64,000 nt of DNA from Pedobacter sp. BMA (GTDB taxonomy: Bacteria; Bacteroidota; Bacteroidia; Sphingobacteriales; Sphingobacteriaceae), in contig NZ_LECU01000004.1 in assembly GCF_001027745.1 (NCBI RefSeq), positions 124,001-188,000 of the forward strand, given 5' to 3'. The first letter of the stretch is position 1; every line of letters begins with the position of its first letter. Shown here in pieces: positions 35,474 through 45,861 of the stretch. A program made the position numbers and the translations under genes. The notes beneath the pieces are model-generated. The model searched no databases, had not been told where the DNA came from, and worked only from the letters and a program-made list of their open reading frames with translations.

Positions 35474-36475
35474 TTAATTATAATATTTATCCATGAATTG
35501 ATGAATAGCCTTGGCTATGTGCTTCACATACTCAGGCCGTTTACGATCATCCATTCTTACATCTGAATTAAATTCAAGCTGGATAGCCGAAAGCAGTCCT
35601 CCGAATTTAGAGCCATGCCTTGCCGTGTTATAGCCTCCGTTAAAATATTTACCATCCGGAAAGACCGTTTTGTCAGTCGGATTTGGTATAGACCTGCCTG
35701 GAACAGCCAATATCTGCTCATCACTAAGCAGTGTACCAAGCGCATATTTGCCTTTAACCAAATCAGTCATCGTCGCTTTGCCACCCTTCACCAGTGCTTT
35801 TACACTAGACTGATCAGCATACTGTTCCAGATTATCTGATAAGAAATCCTTAGCCTTAAGCAATAGCCCTACCTCAGTTCTTTGCGGCCTGTGCGCATTC
35901 CCATGTATATCAAGCAAGAGGCCCTCGCCATTTTTTAATACCAGAACGCGGGCTGCATCAATATACTGGTGGAAAGCTTTCCATGCCAGTTCCGCGTTGC
36001 GGTCTCCTTGAGCCGCCAGTGACATACCCCTGTTGGCATCGAGTTTACTCCGGTGTAAATGGTTTAAAACGACATGCGGTCTCAATCCTGTTAAGCGTTT
36101 TATTTCATCAGCAAGTTCCATTGTAAGCTCCAGGGTTTTACTATCTGACACTGCCGAGAAGCTTTCTGTATCGCCATAGTCTTTTTCATCCTGTGTTGCG
36201 ACATAGTCTTTGGTTCGTGTACGGATAAATTCAGGTTTTAAATTACCGCCATGCGGAGAAGTTAGTATCAATTTAGACTTTGAATCGCCGGGAATATACT
36301 CAATTGCCGTTGCATAGGCTCCACTGGAATCGGAAACTTTAAATATGTAACGCTGTCCGGGTACATATCGCAGAATGGTGTCTTGAACGCTTAACGTTGG
36401 TAATGCTTTCGCCGACTGGTTTATTGAGGCAATAGCGAACAAACAAACAATGAGGTATGTGATTTTTTTGTACAT
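35474..36475 (-). CDS. N-formylglutamate amidohydrolase-like secreted hydrolase
   Basis: A 333-residue protein from the ATG at 36475 (a TTG at 36499 would add eight residues before the signal peptide). The signal peptide covers about residues 1-24. The mature protein resembles the N-formylglutamate amidohydrolase/poly-gamma-glutamate-hydrolase type zinc fold: SPHGGNL near the N-terminus, DANRGM, and LLLDIHGNAH with its DxH metal pair. The extracytoplasmic location makes a histidine-degradation role unlikely; a peptide or amide hydrolase role is possible. It is inserted antiparallel between a sigma factor gene and its apparent anti-sigma gene. Confidence 0.6.
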   Translation of the reverse strand: MYKKITYLIVCLFAIASINQSAKALPTLSVQDTILRYVPGQRYIFKVSDSSGAYATAIEYIPGDSKSKLILTSPHGGNLKPEFIRTRTKDYVATQDEKDYGDTESFSAVSDSKTLELTMELADEIKRLTGLRPHVVLNHLHRSKLDANRGMSLAAQGDRNAELAWKAFHQYIDAARVLVLKNGEGLLLDIHGNAHRPQRTEVGLLLKAKDFLSDNLEQYADQSSVKALVKGGKATMTDLVKGKYALGTLLSDEQILAVPGRSIPNPTDKTVFPDGKYFNGGYNTARHGSKFGGLLSAIQLEFNSDVRMDDRKRPEYVKHIAKAIHQFMDKYYN

Positions 36476-36612
36476 CTTTTTGGGTCTGGGTTTTGACAAT
36501 AGACTATTCGTTTACAGACAAGGACCGTTAAAAAATATTTTTTGATAAATGCGGTCCTACGCTTCCGCATTTTGGTCTATGTTTTAAAGGCGCATTTTAT
36601 GCCTTAACCAAC

Positions 36613-37803
36613 ATGCCTGATAAAAACGATCGAATTAACGAGTTGCTCGATAAATATGTTCATAAAACCATCGGAGAAGATGATTTTATAGAATTGTTTC
36701 AATACATCAGCAAAGATGAATACAAACATGTTCTGGATGATTACATGAAATATTCAGACAAGCTTACACTTCCTGATGCAGATGTTCACCATGTGGACTG
36801 GCAACACATGTATAATAATATTGTAGACAAAAAAGAAAAGTCAAGAACAGCTATTGTAATTGACTTTGCGAAAAAAATAACCATCGCTGCATCATTAGTT
36901 GCCGTGGGTTATATTGCATACCATACTTATCTGGGTAAAAGCATGCAGCAAACCACAGGTAAAACGGTTAAAGCTGATTTAGCCCCAGGAGGGAATAAAG
37001 CAATATTAAAGTTGGGAGATGGTACAGAAATCATTTTGAATGATGCCCAAACCGGAAAACTGTCACAGCAGGGCTCATCGGTTATCAATAAGGAGAATGA
37101 GGGATTAATTTCTTATGCCGCTAATGAGCGTAAAGAAACCAGGGTATTTACAAATGTACTGACAACCCCACGCGGAGGGCAATATCGCCTGGAATTACCG
37201 GATCATAGCCAGGTGTGGCTTAATGCCGAATCATCCATTACTTTCCCCACTGCTTTTACCGGTCAGTACCGGAAAGTGTCCGTTACCGGCGAGGTTTACT
37301 TCGAAGTGTCTAAAGATAAATCCAAACCCTTTATGGTAGAAAATCAAAATACTACCGTTGAAGTTCTGGGTACTCATTTCAATGTTAATGTTTATCCAAA
37401 TGAGGTTCAGTCAGCAGTCACGCTGCTTGAGGGATCTGTAAGATTAAAAAACAACCACAGTTCAAGGATTCTCCAGCCTGGACAACAAGCAGTTTTCGAA
37501 GCAAACGGAAGTCAGATTCAACTTAGAAATGTTGATACTGAAAATGTCGTTGACTGGAAAAACGGCCTGTTTATATTCGAGGATGCAAATATTACCGAAG
37601 TGATGCGGCAGGTGGAAAGATGGTATGATGTAGATGTTAAATACGTCGGCAAAGTCCCTGCAATAAAATTCAATGGTATAGTAAGCCGCAACAACAATGT
37701 CTCAAAATTATTGAAATTTCTGCGGGCAGCAGGGAATATAGAATTTAACATCAACAACAAAACAATAGAAGTAAAGACTAATCAGCAGGCGAAAATGAAA
37801 TAG
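36613..37803 (+). CDS. FecR-family anti-sigma factor
   Basis: A 396-residue inner-membrane regulator. A short N-terminal cytoplasmic sigma-binding part (about residues 1-85) is followed by one transmembrane helix (about residues 88-105) and a periplasmic FecR domain with TTPRGGQYRLELPD, VWLNAESS and GEVYFEVSKDKSKPF. A C-terminal DUF4974/STN-like region follows (FEDANITEVMRQVERWY). In the known Fec-type cascade the periplasmic part senses the STN domain of the partner TonB-dependent transporter, here the next gene. The cognate sigma is presumably at 34875-35471. Confidence 0.93.
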   Translation: MPDKNDRINELLDKYVHKTIGEDDFIELFQYISKDEYKHVLDDYMKYSDKLTLPDADVHHVDWQHMYNNIVDKKEKSRTAIVIDFAKKITIAASLVAVGYIAYHTYLGKSMQQTTGKTVKADLAPGGNKAILKLGDGTEIILNDAQTGKLSQQGSSVINKENEGLISYAANERKETRVFTNVLTTPRGGQYRLELPDHSQVWLNAESSITFPTAFTGQYRKVSVTGEVYFEVSKDKSKPFMVENQNTTVEVLGTHFNVNVYPNEVQSAVTLLEGSVRLKNNHSSRILQPGQQAVFEANGSQIQLRNVDTENVVDWKNGLFIFEDANITEVMRQVERWYDVDVKYVGKVPAIKFNGIVSRNNNVSKLLKFLRAAGNIEFNINNKTIEVKTNQQAKMK

Positions 37804-37931
37804 ATACAAGAGACTCAGATAGCAAAAAATCTACCCGGTTGCAGCCGGGAAGATTCGTTAAAGCTGCAAGCAGCAGTTTTGGGCTACAAAAATTTATCAA
37901 CTTATCAATAAACCAAAACCAAAACAAACTT

Positions 37932-40900
37932 ATGAAAGATTGTCTACAATCTCAAACGGGCACCCCCATGCCCAAACCAATTACAAAACTAGAAAGAACA
38001 AGTTATGCGTTTAGAGCTTTTTTGATCATGAAACTTACTGCGATAATCATTTTTTGCTTAGCACTGCAGGTTAGTGGAAGAACGATGGCACAGAAAATCA
38101 CCCTTACGGCCAATAATGCTTCCTTAAAAACTATTTTTAAGGAAATCAGAAAGCAGACAGGCTACTTCTTCATCTACAGCAATGAGGTACTTGAAGAATC
38201 GAAACTGGTAAATGTGAATGTGAAAGATAAGCAATTGGAAGATTTGTTAAAAGAGATCTTCAGCAAACAACCACTCAGCTATTCAATTGAAGACAAGACC
38301 ATTGTGATCAGTTTAAAAACCACCTCTACGGTACTTCGGGTAGATCGGATAATTACCGGTGTGGTGATTAGTGCAGACGACAACACCACGCTGCCGGGTG
38401 TTTCAGTGCGTGTGAAGGGGAAAGTAACCGGCGTGATTACAAATTCAGATGGTAAATATAGCATCAATTTACCAGAGGGTGAAAACATACTGGTTTTTTC
38501 ATATCTGGGATACACCACAAAAGAAGTTACAGTTAGTACAAACAGCACTTTAAATGTACAATTAGCAGTAGAAAATAAACAGCTCGAAGAGGTTGTTGTA
38601 CAGGCTTATGGAACGGTAAGAAAAGGTGCACTAACCAATGCGGTTTCTACAATCAGTGCCAAAGAGCTGGAATCCAGACCAATTTCAAATCTGGCTACGG
38701 CACTTGTAGGTGCTGCTCCGGGTATTCAAACCACAACCGGAAGTGGCCAGCCAGGTGCCGGTCCAAGCGTTAGAGTTCGCGGCTTTGGTACTATAAACGG
38801 TGGTTCTGACCCTTTATATGTTGTAGACGGCGCACCGTATGAAGGCGCTTTAAATAACCTCAATCCTGATGATGTGGAGAGTATTTCCATACTCAAAGAT
38901 GCTTCTGCGTCGGCCCTATATGGCGCCAGAGCCGCAAACGGCGTCATCCTTATCACCACCAAAAAAGGTAAAGATGGTGCAGCCAAATTAAGCTTCAAAA
39001 CTACACAAGGATTAAACTCCAGAGGACTTTCTGACTACGAAAAAGTTGACGCTTACCAATATTATCCGCTCTTATGGGAATCCATGCGTAACAGCCTCGT
39101 TTCGGGAGGTGCAACCCTTGATGCCGCGAATACACAGGCATCGAATAACATTGTGGGTTCGCTGATTTCCAATCCTTTTAATGTGCCTGATAACCAGGTT
39201 GTACTCACTAACGGAACGATAAACCCTGCAGCATCGCTGATATATCCCGAAGATCTCGACTGGAAAGATCAATTACGACGAACCGGACTGAGAAGTGAGT
39301 ACAATGTAAACTATAGCGGCGCAAGCAACAAAAGTGATTTTTTCGGATCACTGGCCTATCTGAAAGATGAGGGTTATTCTGTTTTAACTGATTTTAACCG
39401 GTATAGCGGAAGGGTAAATATGAATACGCAGGTTAAAAAATGGATTAAAACAGGAATCAACCTCTCCGGTTCTGTACAGAAAACAAAGGTTGGCAACGAA
39501 TCGAGCGGCATCTGGGAAAATCCGTTTTACACCGACCTGATTTTTGCGCCTATTTATGCTGTGCATAAACACAATACAGATGGAAGCTATATTTTAGATG
39601 CCTTGGGAAACCAGGTTTATGATGAAGGATATACAAGGCCTATTGCACCCGGAAGAAATGTACTTGCAGAAACTGAATATAATGAAAACTTTACCGAACG
39701 TAACTTTTTAAGTGGAAGAACGTTTGCAGAAATTTCTTTTTTAAAGAACTTTAAATTCACAACAAACTTCAGTTTAGACTTAAATAATTACAAGTTTAAC
39801 GCGTTTGATAGTCCGATAATTGGCGACGGATTAACCTCCAATGGAAGAAGCAACCGTACCAATTCGACAACAAGAACGATCAATATCAATCAGCTCCTGA
39901 ACTATAACCGGTCTTTTGGAGATCATAATGTCGATGTGCTGGGAGGTCACGAATCCTACCAGCGCCGCTACGACTATAACTTTGGCAGTGCTGCCGGACA
40001 GATTGTTTCAGGTTCTACGGAGCTGAAAAATTTTGCCAATATCCTATCTCTCACTTCCTATCAGGATAATTACAGTATCGAATCATATTTTGGAAGGCTG
40101 CAATATGACTATGATGGAAGATATTTTGCATCCGCATCCTACCGTACTGATGGTTCTTCAAAATTCTCACCTGCGAACCGTTGGGGCAGTTTCTGGTCGG
40201 TAGGTGCAGGTTGGCAAATCAGTAAAGAAAAATTCTTCAAAGTAAGCTGGGTTGATAATTTGAAGTTACGGGCATCTTACGGACAGGTTGGTTCAGATGA
40301 TCTGGGAAGCTATTATCTTTATCAGACTTTCTACGATACAGGTTTCAAAAACGGAAATGAGGCAGGAATCAAACAATCATTGATATTGGGAAATCAGGAT
40401 ATACAATGGGAATCAACCAACAGCATGGATATTGCTCTTGAGTTTGGTTTCTTAAAAAACCGTATTTCTGGTAACATTGAATATTTCAATCGTTATACTG
40501 ATAATTTATTATTTAATGTTCAGCTGGCCTTATCATCAGGTTTAACCTCACAGAACCAGAATTTCGGTAGCTTATACAATCGCGGTGTTGAAATTCAGCT
40601 GGACGGAACACCAATCAAATCGAAAAACTTTAAATGGGATGTGGGTATAAACTGGACCACCTTTACCAACAAAATTTCAAAACTGCCTTACGATGAATTT
40701 ATCGATGGCACAAAGAAATATATGGTTGGCCAGTCGCGTTACGACTATTGGTTGCGGGATTATTACGGCATTGATCCTGATAATGGTAGTGAACTGTTCG
40801 TGGCTGGTCCTGCTGCAACAAATACTAAAACCATGCCCGACGGAACCGTGGTAACCACCAGCGGAAGCGGTGCCCTTTACCACTATGCTGGCTCGTCCAT

Positions 40901-41375
40901 TCCCGACTTTTATGGATCAATCAACAATACCTTCACCTATAAAAACTTCTCACTGGATTTCAGGTTCATCTATCAGGTTGGCGGCAAATCATTCGACGGC
41001 GATTATCAATCATTAATGTACAATGGAACTTATGGCAGGGCTTTACATATTGATGCCCTGAACCGCTGGCAAAACCCCGGCGACATGACCAATGTACCAA
41101 AAAGAACGATTGGAGGTACCATGTACGACAGTGACCGTTGGTTAGTCGATGCATCTTATCTTTATCTAAGAGCGGCAAACTTCAATTATAATCTTCCAAA
41201 AGCCTTCACTAAAAAGCTATCCATAACCAATGCGCGGATTTTTGCTACCGGTGAAAACCTTTTTATGAAGTCGTACCGTAAAGGCTTTGACCCCTCACAG
41301 GCCTACAATGGAAACTCGAGTTATACATATGCACCGAACCGTGTAATTTCTTTAGGTTTAAACGTAACGCTTTAA
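37932..41375 (+). CDS. SusC/RagA family TonB-linked outer membrane transporter with STN signalling domain
   Basis: A 1147-residue protein from the ATG at 37932 (an open frame runs up to 37839; an alternative ATG at 38028 begins directly at the signal peptide core). Domain order: signal peptide ending RTMAQ; STN secretin/TonB N-terminal domain (about residues 55-130); carboxypeptidase-regulatory-like domain (ITGVVISADDNTTLPGVSV); plug with DPLYVVDGAP and ILKDASASALYGARAANG; and a 22-strand barrel ending VISLGLNVTL. The STN domain indicates coupling to the FecR anti-sigma gene upstream. It forms the import complex with the SusD lipoprotein 10 bp downstream. The substrate is unknown because no glycoside hydrolase adjoins. 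Confidence 0.95.
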   Translation: MKDCLQSQTGTPMPKPITKLERTSYAFRAFLIMKLTAIIIFCLALQVSGRTMAQKITLTANNASLKTIFKEIRKQTGYFFIYSNEVLEESKLVNVNVKDKQLEDLLKEIFSKQPLSYSIEDKTIVISLKTTSTVLRVDRIITGVVISADDNTTLPGVSVRVKGKVTGVITNSDGKYSINLPEGENILVFSYLGYTTKEVTVSTNSTLNVQLAVENKQLEEVVVQAYGTVRKGALTNAVSTISAKELESRPISNLATALVGAAPGIQTTTGSGQPGAGPSVRVRGFGTINGGSDPLYVVDGAPYEGALNNLNPDDVESISILKDASASALYGARAANGVILITTKKGKDGAAKLSFKTTQGLNSRGLSDYEKVDAYQYYPLLWESMRNSLVSGGATLDAANTQASNNIVGSLISNPFNVPDNQVVLTNGTINPAASLIYPEDLDWKDQLRRTGLRSEYNVNYSGASNKSDFFGSLAYLKDEGYSVLTDFNRYSGRVNMNTQVKKWIKTGINLSGSVQKTKVGNESSGIWENPFYTDLIFAPIYAVHKHNTDGSYILDALGNQVYDEGYTRPIAPGRNVLAETEYNENFTERNFLSGRTFAEISFLKNFKFTTNFSLDLNNYKFNAFDSPIIGDGLTSNGRSNRTNSTTRTININQLLNYNRSFGDHNVDVLGGHESYQRRYDYNFGSAAGQIVSGSTELKNFANILSLTSYQDNYSIESYFGRLQYDYDGRYFASASYRTDGSSKFSPANRWGSFWSVGAGWQISKEKFFKVSWVDNLKLRASYGQVGSDDLGSYYLYQTFYDTGFKNGNEAGIKQSLILGNQDIQWESTNSMDIALEFGFLKNRISGNIEYFNRYTDNLLFNVQLALSSGLTSQNQNFGSLYNRGVEIQLDGTPIKSKNFKWDVGINWTTFTNKISKLPYDEFIDGTKKYMVGQSRYDYWLRDYYGIDPDNGSELFVAGPAATNTKTMPDGTVVTTSGSGALYHYAGSSIPDFYGSINNTFTYKNFSLDFRFIYQVGGKSFDGDYQSLMYNGTYGRALHIDALNRWQNPGDMTNVPKRTIGGTMYDSDRWLVDASYLYLRAANFNYNLPKAFTKKLSITNARIFATGENLFMKSYRKGFDPSQAYNGNSSYTYAPNRVISLGLNVTL

Positions 41376-41385
41376 AAAAATAAAC

Positions 41386-42930
41386 ATGAAAAATTGTAAA
41401 ATAACTTCAGTATTCATGCTTATCATAGCATTGTTTACTTCATGCAAAAAAGATTTCCTTGAAACTTTCCCTACCGATCAGGTAGCGCAAACCACAGCTT
41501 TTGAATCGATTGCCAATGCAAAACTCGCAGTAAACGGAATGTACCGATTAATGTATCTGCAAATCTCCAACCAGTCGCAGGATGCACACGGTGCCATGAT
41601 GCTCAATATGGATGCAATGGGTGAAGATTTTGTATGGTCAGGAAATACTTATACCTACTTTAAACCTGCTTTGAGGTGGGTAGATCACCGAAGTGCATCG
41701 AGTGCATTGTCATCATTCCCATACATCCTGTATTACAGAATCAACAGTAATGCGAATATGATTATTGATAACATTGACAAAATAGATGGTGCGGCTAACG
41801 ATAAGGCCGCCATTAAAGGGGAATGTTTAGCAATGAGGGCCTGGTGCCACTTCAATCTTGTTCAGCTTTATGGCAAACGTTACGAGGCAGGAAAACAAAA
41901 TACCCAGCCAGGTATCCCCATCATCATTTCAACAGATGGTGTAGATCAACCCAGGTCTAGTGTAGAAGCAGTATATGGTCAGATCAACAAAGACCTTGAC
42001 GAGTCTATGTCTTTATTGGAAACCGCAACAGCGAGATCGGCAAAAACACATGTGAATGTGAACGTTGCGAAGGGTTTTAAAGCAAGGGTAGCGCTCACCA
42101 TGCAAAACTATACCACTGCGATTAAATATGCAAAAGAAGCCAGAACAGGATTCTCACTCATGACAAACAGCGATTACCTAAGTGGTTTTACGGTTATCTC
42201 AAATGCAGAATGGATGTGGGGAGCTAACCAGCTCGCCGATCAGGTGCCGACTTATGGGTCTTTCTATTCGTATGTATCAGGAAATTTCAATTCATCATGG
42301 AACAGACTTGAACCTAAAATGATTAATTCGGTGTTGTATGCCAAAATTGCGGCTACTGATATCCGTAAAAAATTGTGGTGGGATGGAACCACTGCGGATA
42401 AAGCAAACTTTCCTGGTGCTATTGATGCTGCTACAGGTACTGCTGCATCAGGTGTTAAAGTAATCAAATACATGCACAGGAAATTCAAGGTACAGGATGT
42501 TACCAGCCGGGCAGGAGATATTCCATTTATGAGGGTTGCCGAAATGTATCTAATTGAAGCTGAAGCGTTAGCACGGAGCGGACAGAACGCTGCTGCAGCT
42601 GCAGCCCTGTACCCTTTAGCTGTAAACAGAAACCCTGCTTACGTATTATCTACAAAAACCGGTTCGGCTTTGATTGATGACATCATGGTACAACGCCGGA
42701 TAGAATTATGGGGTGAAGGCTTCCGTTTTTACGATTTGAAACGTACGGATAGCGATATGGATAGAAATGGAATGGACAACCCAAGGGTGAGTACCTCAGT
42801 AACCTATACCGATATTGCTTATACCTTGTTTAAAGCCCGGGCATCTCAAAACAATCTTTGGGAATACAAAATTCCGCAAGATGAAATTGACGTTAACAAA
42901 GCCATCGGACCTGAAGATCAGAATCCATAA
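41386..42930 (+). CDS. RagB/SusD family nutrient-binding outer membrane lipoprotein
   Basis: A 514-residue lipoprotein with signal and lipobox (LFTSCKKDF). The N-terminal TPR-like SusD scaffold is visible in GECLAMRAWCHFNLVQLYG and the C-terminal region in FMRVAEMYLIEAEALARSG and RRIELWGEGFRFYDLKR, both strong family signatures. It caps the SusC barrel at 37932-41375 and binds the substrate at the cell surface. A perfect 13-bp terminator follows its stop, so the FecR-SusC-SusD unit ends here. Confidence 0.95.
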   Translation: MKNCKITSVFMLIIALFTSCKKDFLETFPTDQVAQTTAFESIANAKLAVNGMYRLMYLQISNQSQDAHGAMMLNMDAMGEDFVWSGNTYTYFKPALRWVDHRSASSALSSFPYILYYRINSNANMIIDNIDKIDGAANDKAAIKGECLAMRAWCHFNLVQLYGKRYEAGKQNTQPGIPIIISTDGVDQPRSSVEAVYGQINKDLDESMSLLETATARSAKTHVNVNVAKGFKARVALTMQNYTTAIKYAKEARTGFSLMTNSDYLSGFTVISNAEWMWGANQLADQVPTYGSFYSYVSGNFNSSWNRLEPKMINSVLYAKIAATDIRKKLWWDGTTADKANFPGAIDAATGTAASGVKVIKYMHRKFKVQDVTSRAGDIPFMRVAEMYLIEAEALARSGQNAAAAAALYPLAVNRNPAYVLSTKTGSALIDDIMVQRRIELWGEGFRFYDLKRTDSDMDRNGMDNPRVSTSVTYTDIAYTLFKARASQNNLWEYKIPQDEIDVNKAIGPEDQNP

Positions 42931-42935
42931 TATCG

Positions 42936-42973
42936 CTAACCTAACAGGTCGCCCTGGCAGCCTGTTAGGTTAG
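42936..42973. terminator. Bidirectional terminator between susD and isoaspartyl peptidase gene
   Basis: Perfect 13-bp stem CTAACCTAACAGG (42936-42948) with 42961-42973 and a 12-nt loop, between convergent genes. T-rich sequence follows on the + strand. Confidence 0.85.
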
Positions 42974-42977
42974 TTTA

Positions 42978-44009
42978 CTATTTATAAATACTCACCTCAA
43001 TTTTACCATCAGCAGTAACCGCTCCGCGGTACATGCCTTCTGTATTAAAGGGCATGGTCATATTCCCTTTGGCATCCAGCGCAATTAAGCCACCATCTCC
43101 TCCCATTTCCCTTACCTTATCCAGCGCAATTTTCGAGGCCTCCGCTACAGACAAGTTTTTATATTCCATCAGGTCGGAAATGGTTTTGGCCACCACATTG
43201 CGGATATAAAATTCGCCCCAGCCCGTGCAGGATATCCCTGCGGTTTCATTGTTGCAGTAAGTACCTGCACCAATAATCGGGGCATCACCCACCCTGCCAT
43301 ATTTTTTGTTGGTCATACCGCCAGTTGAGGTACCAGCCGCCAGGTTACCCGCTTTATCCAGCGCTACACAACCCACAGTACCAAATTTGTAATCGTGATT
43401 TTTAGTACCAAAAAGTTCAGATTTTTTGCTGCCATGATCCAATACTGCCTTAACCGAATCTTCTTTGATGGCTTTCTGCAAACCTTCCCAGCGATCTTTG
43501 GTCCAGAAATATTTAGGGTCGACAATCTCCAGGCCGACTTCTTTGGCAAATTGTTCCGCACCCGTTCCTACCATCATCACATGTTCAGATTTCTCCATTA
43601 CCGCCCTTGCAGCTGATATCGGATTTTTAATGGTGGTAACGCCTGCGACCGATCCGGCCATCAGCGTTTTTCCATCCATTATTGCAGCATCAAGTTCGTT
43701 TCTTCCATCATGAGTGAATACGGCGCCTTTACCCGCGTTGAAGTGCGGATCATTTTCAAGAACGTGAATAGTGGCTTCAACTGCATCCAGACTATTTTTC
43801 CCAGCCTTAATCTTTGCATAACCTGCCTGAAGTGCCTGTGTAAGTACCGCGATATAGGCCGCTTCCTTTTCAGGGGTCATGTTCCTTTTTAGGATGGTAC
43901 CCGCACCACCATGAATCACCATCACGTATTTTTGCTGTTGTGCAGAAAGGTTTCCTGCATACAGGGAGATCAGGATCAGGACAAATAGTTTAAGTGTTTT
44001 CATCTTCAT
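42978..44009 (-). CDS. Isoaspartyl peptidase/L-asparaginase (plant-type Ntn hydrolase), exported
   Basis: A 343-residue protein with a signal peptide (about residues 1-24). The N-terminal nucleophile precursor motif is DYKFGTVGCVALD with Thr211, at which autocleavage yields alpha and beta subunits. The MVIHGGAGTI opening, the FNAGKGAVF block and the ATSTGG-type (AAGTSTGGMTNK) segment match the EcAIII-like family. It removes isoaspartyl residues from dipeptides and hydrolyses asparagine; the periplasmic location suggests scavenging of peptides. It is separate from the SusCD unit, converging on it. Confidence 0.93.
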   Translation of the reverse strand: MKMKTLKLFVLILISLYAGNLSAQQQKYVMVIHGGAGTILKRNMTPEKEAAYIAVLTQALQAGYAKIKAGKNSLDAVEATIHVLENDPHFNAGKGAVFTHDGRNELDAAIMDGKTLMAGSVAGVTTIKNPISAARAVMEKSEHVMMVGTGAEQFAKEVGLEIVDPKYFWTKDRWEGLQKAIKEDSVKAVLDHGSKKSELFGTKNHDYKFGTVGCVALDKAGNLAAGTSTGGMTNKKYGRVGDAPIIGAGTYCNNETAGISCTGWGEFYIRNVVAKTISDLMEYKNLSVAEASKIALDKVREMGGDGGLIALDAKGNMTMPFNTEGMYRGAVTADGKIEVSIYK

Positions 44010-44053
44010 TGTTTGAAGATGTTAAATTAAGAAAATCTGCCGGATAAACAGGA

Positions 44054-45817
44054 TTACGCTTTGGCAATTCCTTCAGAAGAAAACTGAAGGTCGTAAAGTT
44101 TCTTGTAATAGCCATCAAGCTTCAGCAATTCCTGGTGGGTGCCTTTCTCTTTAATCTCGCCCTTATCAAGCACAATGATCTGGTTGGCTTTTTGAATGGT
44201 CGACAACCGGTGTGCAATTACAATTGAAGTGCGTCCGTCCATCAGGTTGTCGATGGCTTTTTGAATCAGCAATTCTGTCTCCGTGTCTACAGAAGAAGTG
44301 GCCTCATCTAAAACCAAAATAGCCGGATTATGTACTAAAGCACGAATGAAAGAAATCAGCTGCGCCTGTCCGGCCGACAACGTTGCGCCTCTTTCCATCA
44401 CATTGTACTGGTAACCTCCGGGTAAACGTTCAATAAAATCATGAGCACCAACCTTTTTGGCAGCGTCTACCACTTGTTCTATACCTATCTCCGGATTATT
44501 TAAAGTAATGTTATTCAGAATGGTATCAGAAAACAAAAACACATCCTGCAAAACAGTAGCAATATTGCTCCGCAGATAATCCAGATCGAAATTTTTTATC
44601 GCAATGCTATCTACGGTGATATCACCTTTTTCCACTTCATAAAAGCGATTGAGAATATTAATGGTGGAAGATTTTCCCGCTCCCGTAGCCCCAACCAGTG
44701 CAACCGTTTCACCGGCATTCACATGAAAAGTCAAATCCTTCAAAACGTACTGATCGTCGTTATAGGCAAACCACACATTTTTGAAATCGATGTTTCCTTC
44801 CAGCCTTACTGGCTTTTCGGTGCCCTCGTTAATAGTGGTTTCATCCGTATCCAATACCTTAAAAACGCGTTCAGCACCAACCATTCCCATTTGCAGGGTA
44901 TTAAACTTATCGGCCAGCTGACGAATGGGCGTGTATACCATAGCCAGGTACAGGATAAACTGATTAATCAGCCCAGGTGTGATGGAACTGCTAAAAATAC
45001 TCTTCCCCCCATACCAGATTAATAGCGCAAGCGACATGGCTGAGATCAGTTCCACTACCGGAAAAAATATGGAGTAATACCAGTTTGAGCGAATATTGGC
45101 ATCACGGTAGCGCTTATTGATATTATAGAATTTCTTGTATTCCTGGCGCTCTCTGGCGAAATACTGAACAATGGAAACCCCTGTAATGTGCTCCTGTAAA
45201 AAGGTGTTCAGGTTGGTTACCTCACTCCTCACTTCCTGGAAAGCAACCTTTATGGATTTCTGAAACTTCCTGGTGGCAATAACGAGTAAGGGAACCGGAA
45301 TAAGCACCACCAGCGTTACTTTCCAGTCGATATATAACATCCAGCCGACAACAGCTACTACCTGAAGTGAATCACCAATCATGGATATTAACCCTTCAGA
45401 AAATATATCAGCTATGGTCTCCAGGTCAGATACTGTTCTGGTGATCAGTTGACCGATTGGTGTTTTATCGAAATATTTTAACCTCAGTTTTGTAATGTGG
45501 TTAAATACACTGATCCGCAAATCACGAATAACCGATTGTCCAAGCGTATTGGTTAGTAGGGTTTGACTGTATTGAATCAGGGTTTGCAAGATCAGTACGA
45601 AGCCCATCAAAAAAGTCATGCGCAACAAACCATCATAGTCGTTGGTAAAAATAAACTTATCAAGTGTATAGCCAATCAAAAATGGACGGATGGGCGATAC
45701 CGCAGCAAGGAGGATTGTTAAAATAACCGACCAGATAAATACGGCACGATATGGCTTCACATATTTAAAAATACGTTTAAGCAATCCTGAATTATATACG
45801 TCGCCTGTTACTGCCAT
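44054..45817 (-). CDS. ABC transporter, fused permease and ATP-binding subunits (exporter type)
   Basis: A 587-residue half-transporter. An N-terminal six-helix ABC transmembrane domain (about residues 15-310) precedes a nucleotide-binding domain with Walker A GATGAGKSST, Q-loop, signature LSAGQ (in the variant ATLSAGQAQ), Walker B AILVLDEATSSVD and switch His in VIAHRLST. This architecture is that of MsbA/LmrA-like exporters, working as a dimer. The substrate (lipid, drug or peptide) cannot be told. It lies 44 bp downstream of truA on the same strand. Confidence 0.93.
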   Translation of the reverse strand: MAVTGDVYNSGLLKRIFKYVKPYRAVFIWSVILTILLAAVSPIRPFLIGYTLDKFIFTNDYDGLLRMTFLMGFVLILQTLIQYSQTLLTNTLGQSVIRDLRISVFNHITKLRLKYFDKTPIGQLITRTVSDLETIADIFSEGLISMIGDSLQVVAVVGWMLYIDWKVTLVVLIPVPLLVIATRKFQKSIKVAFQEVRSEVTNLNTFLQEHITGVSIVQYFARERQEYKKFYNINKRYRDANIRSNWYYSIFFPVVELISAMSLALLIWYGGKSIFSSSITPGLINQFILYLAMVYTPIRQLADKFNTLQMGMVGAERVFKVLDTDETTINEGTEKPVRLEGNIDFKNVWFAYNDDQYVLKDLTFHVNAGETVALVGATGAGKSSTINILNRFYEVEKGDITVDSIAIKNFDLDYLRSNIATVLQDVFLFSDTILNNITLNNPEIGIEQVVDAAKKVGAHDFIERLPGGYQYNVMERGATLSAGQAQLISFIRALVHNPAILVLDEATSSVDTETELLIQKAIDNLMDGRTSIVIAHRLSTIQKANQIIVLDKGEIKEKGTHQELLKLDGYYKKLYDLQFSSEGIAKA

Positions 45818-45861
45818 GTTTTTTAGTTTTGAATGCGTGAATCTTAAAATCTATCATTCAA

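Noticed and set aside
37839..37931. Longer start for the STN-containing SusC protein
   Set aside because: No ATG at the extended end and the residues would precede the signal peptide by a further 31; the ATG at 37932 is already generous.
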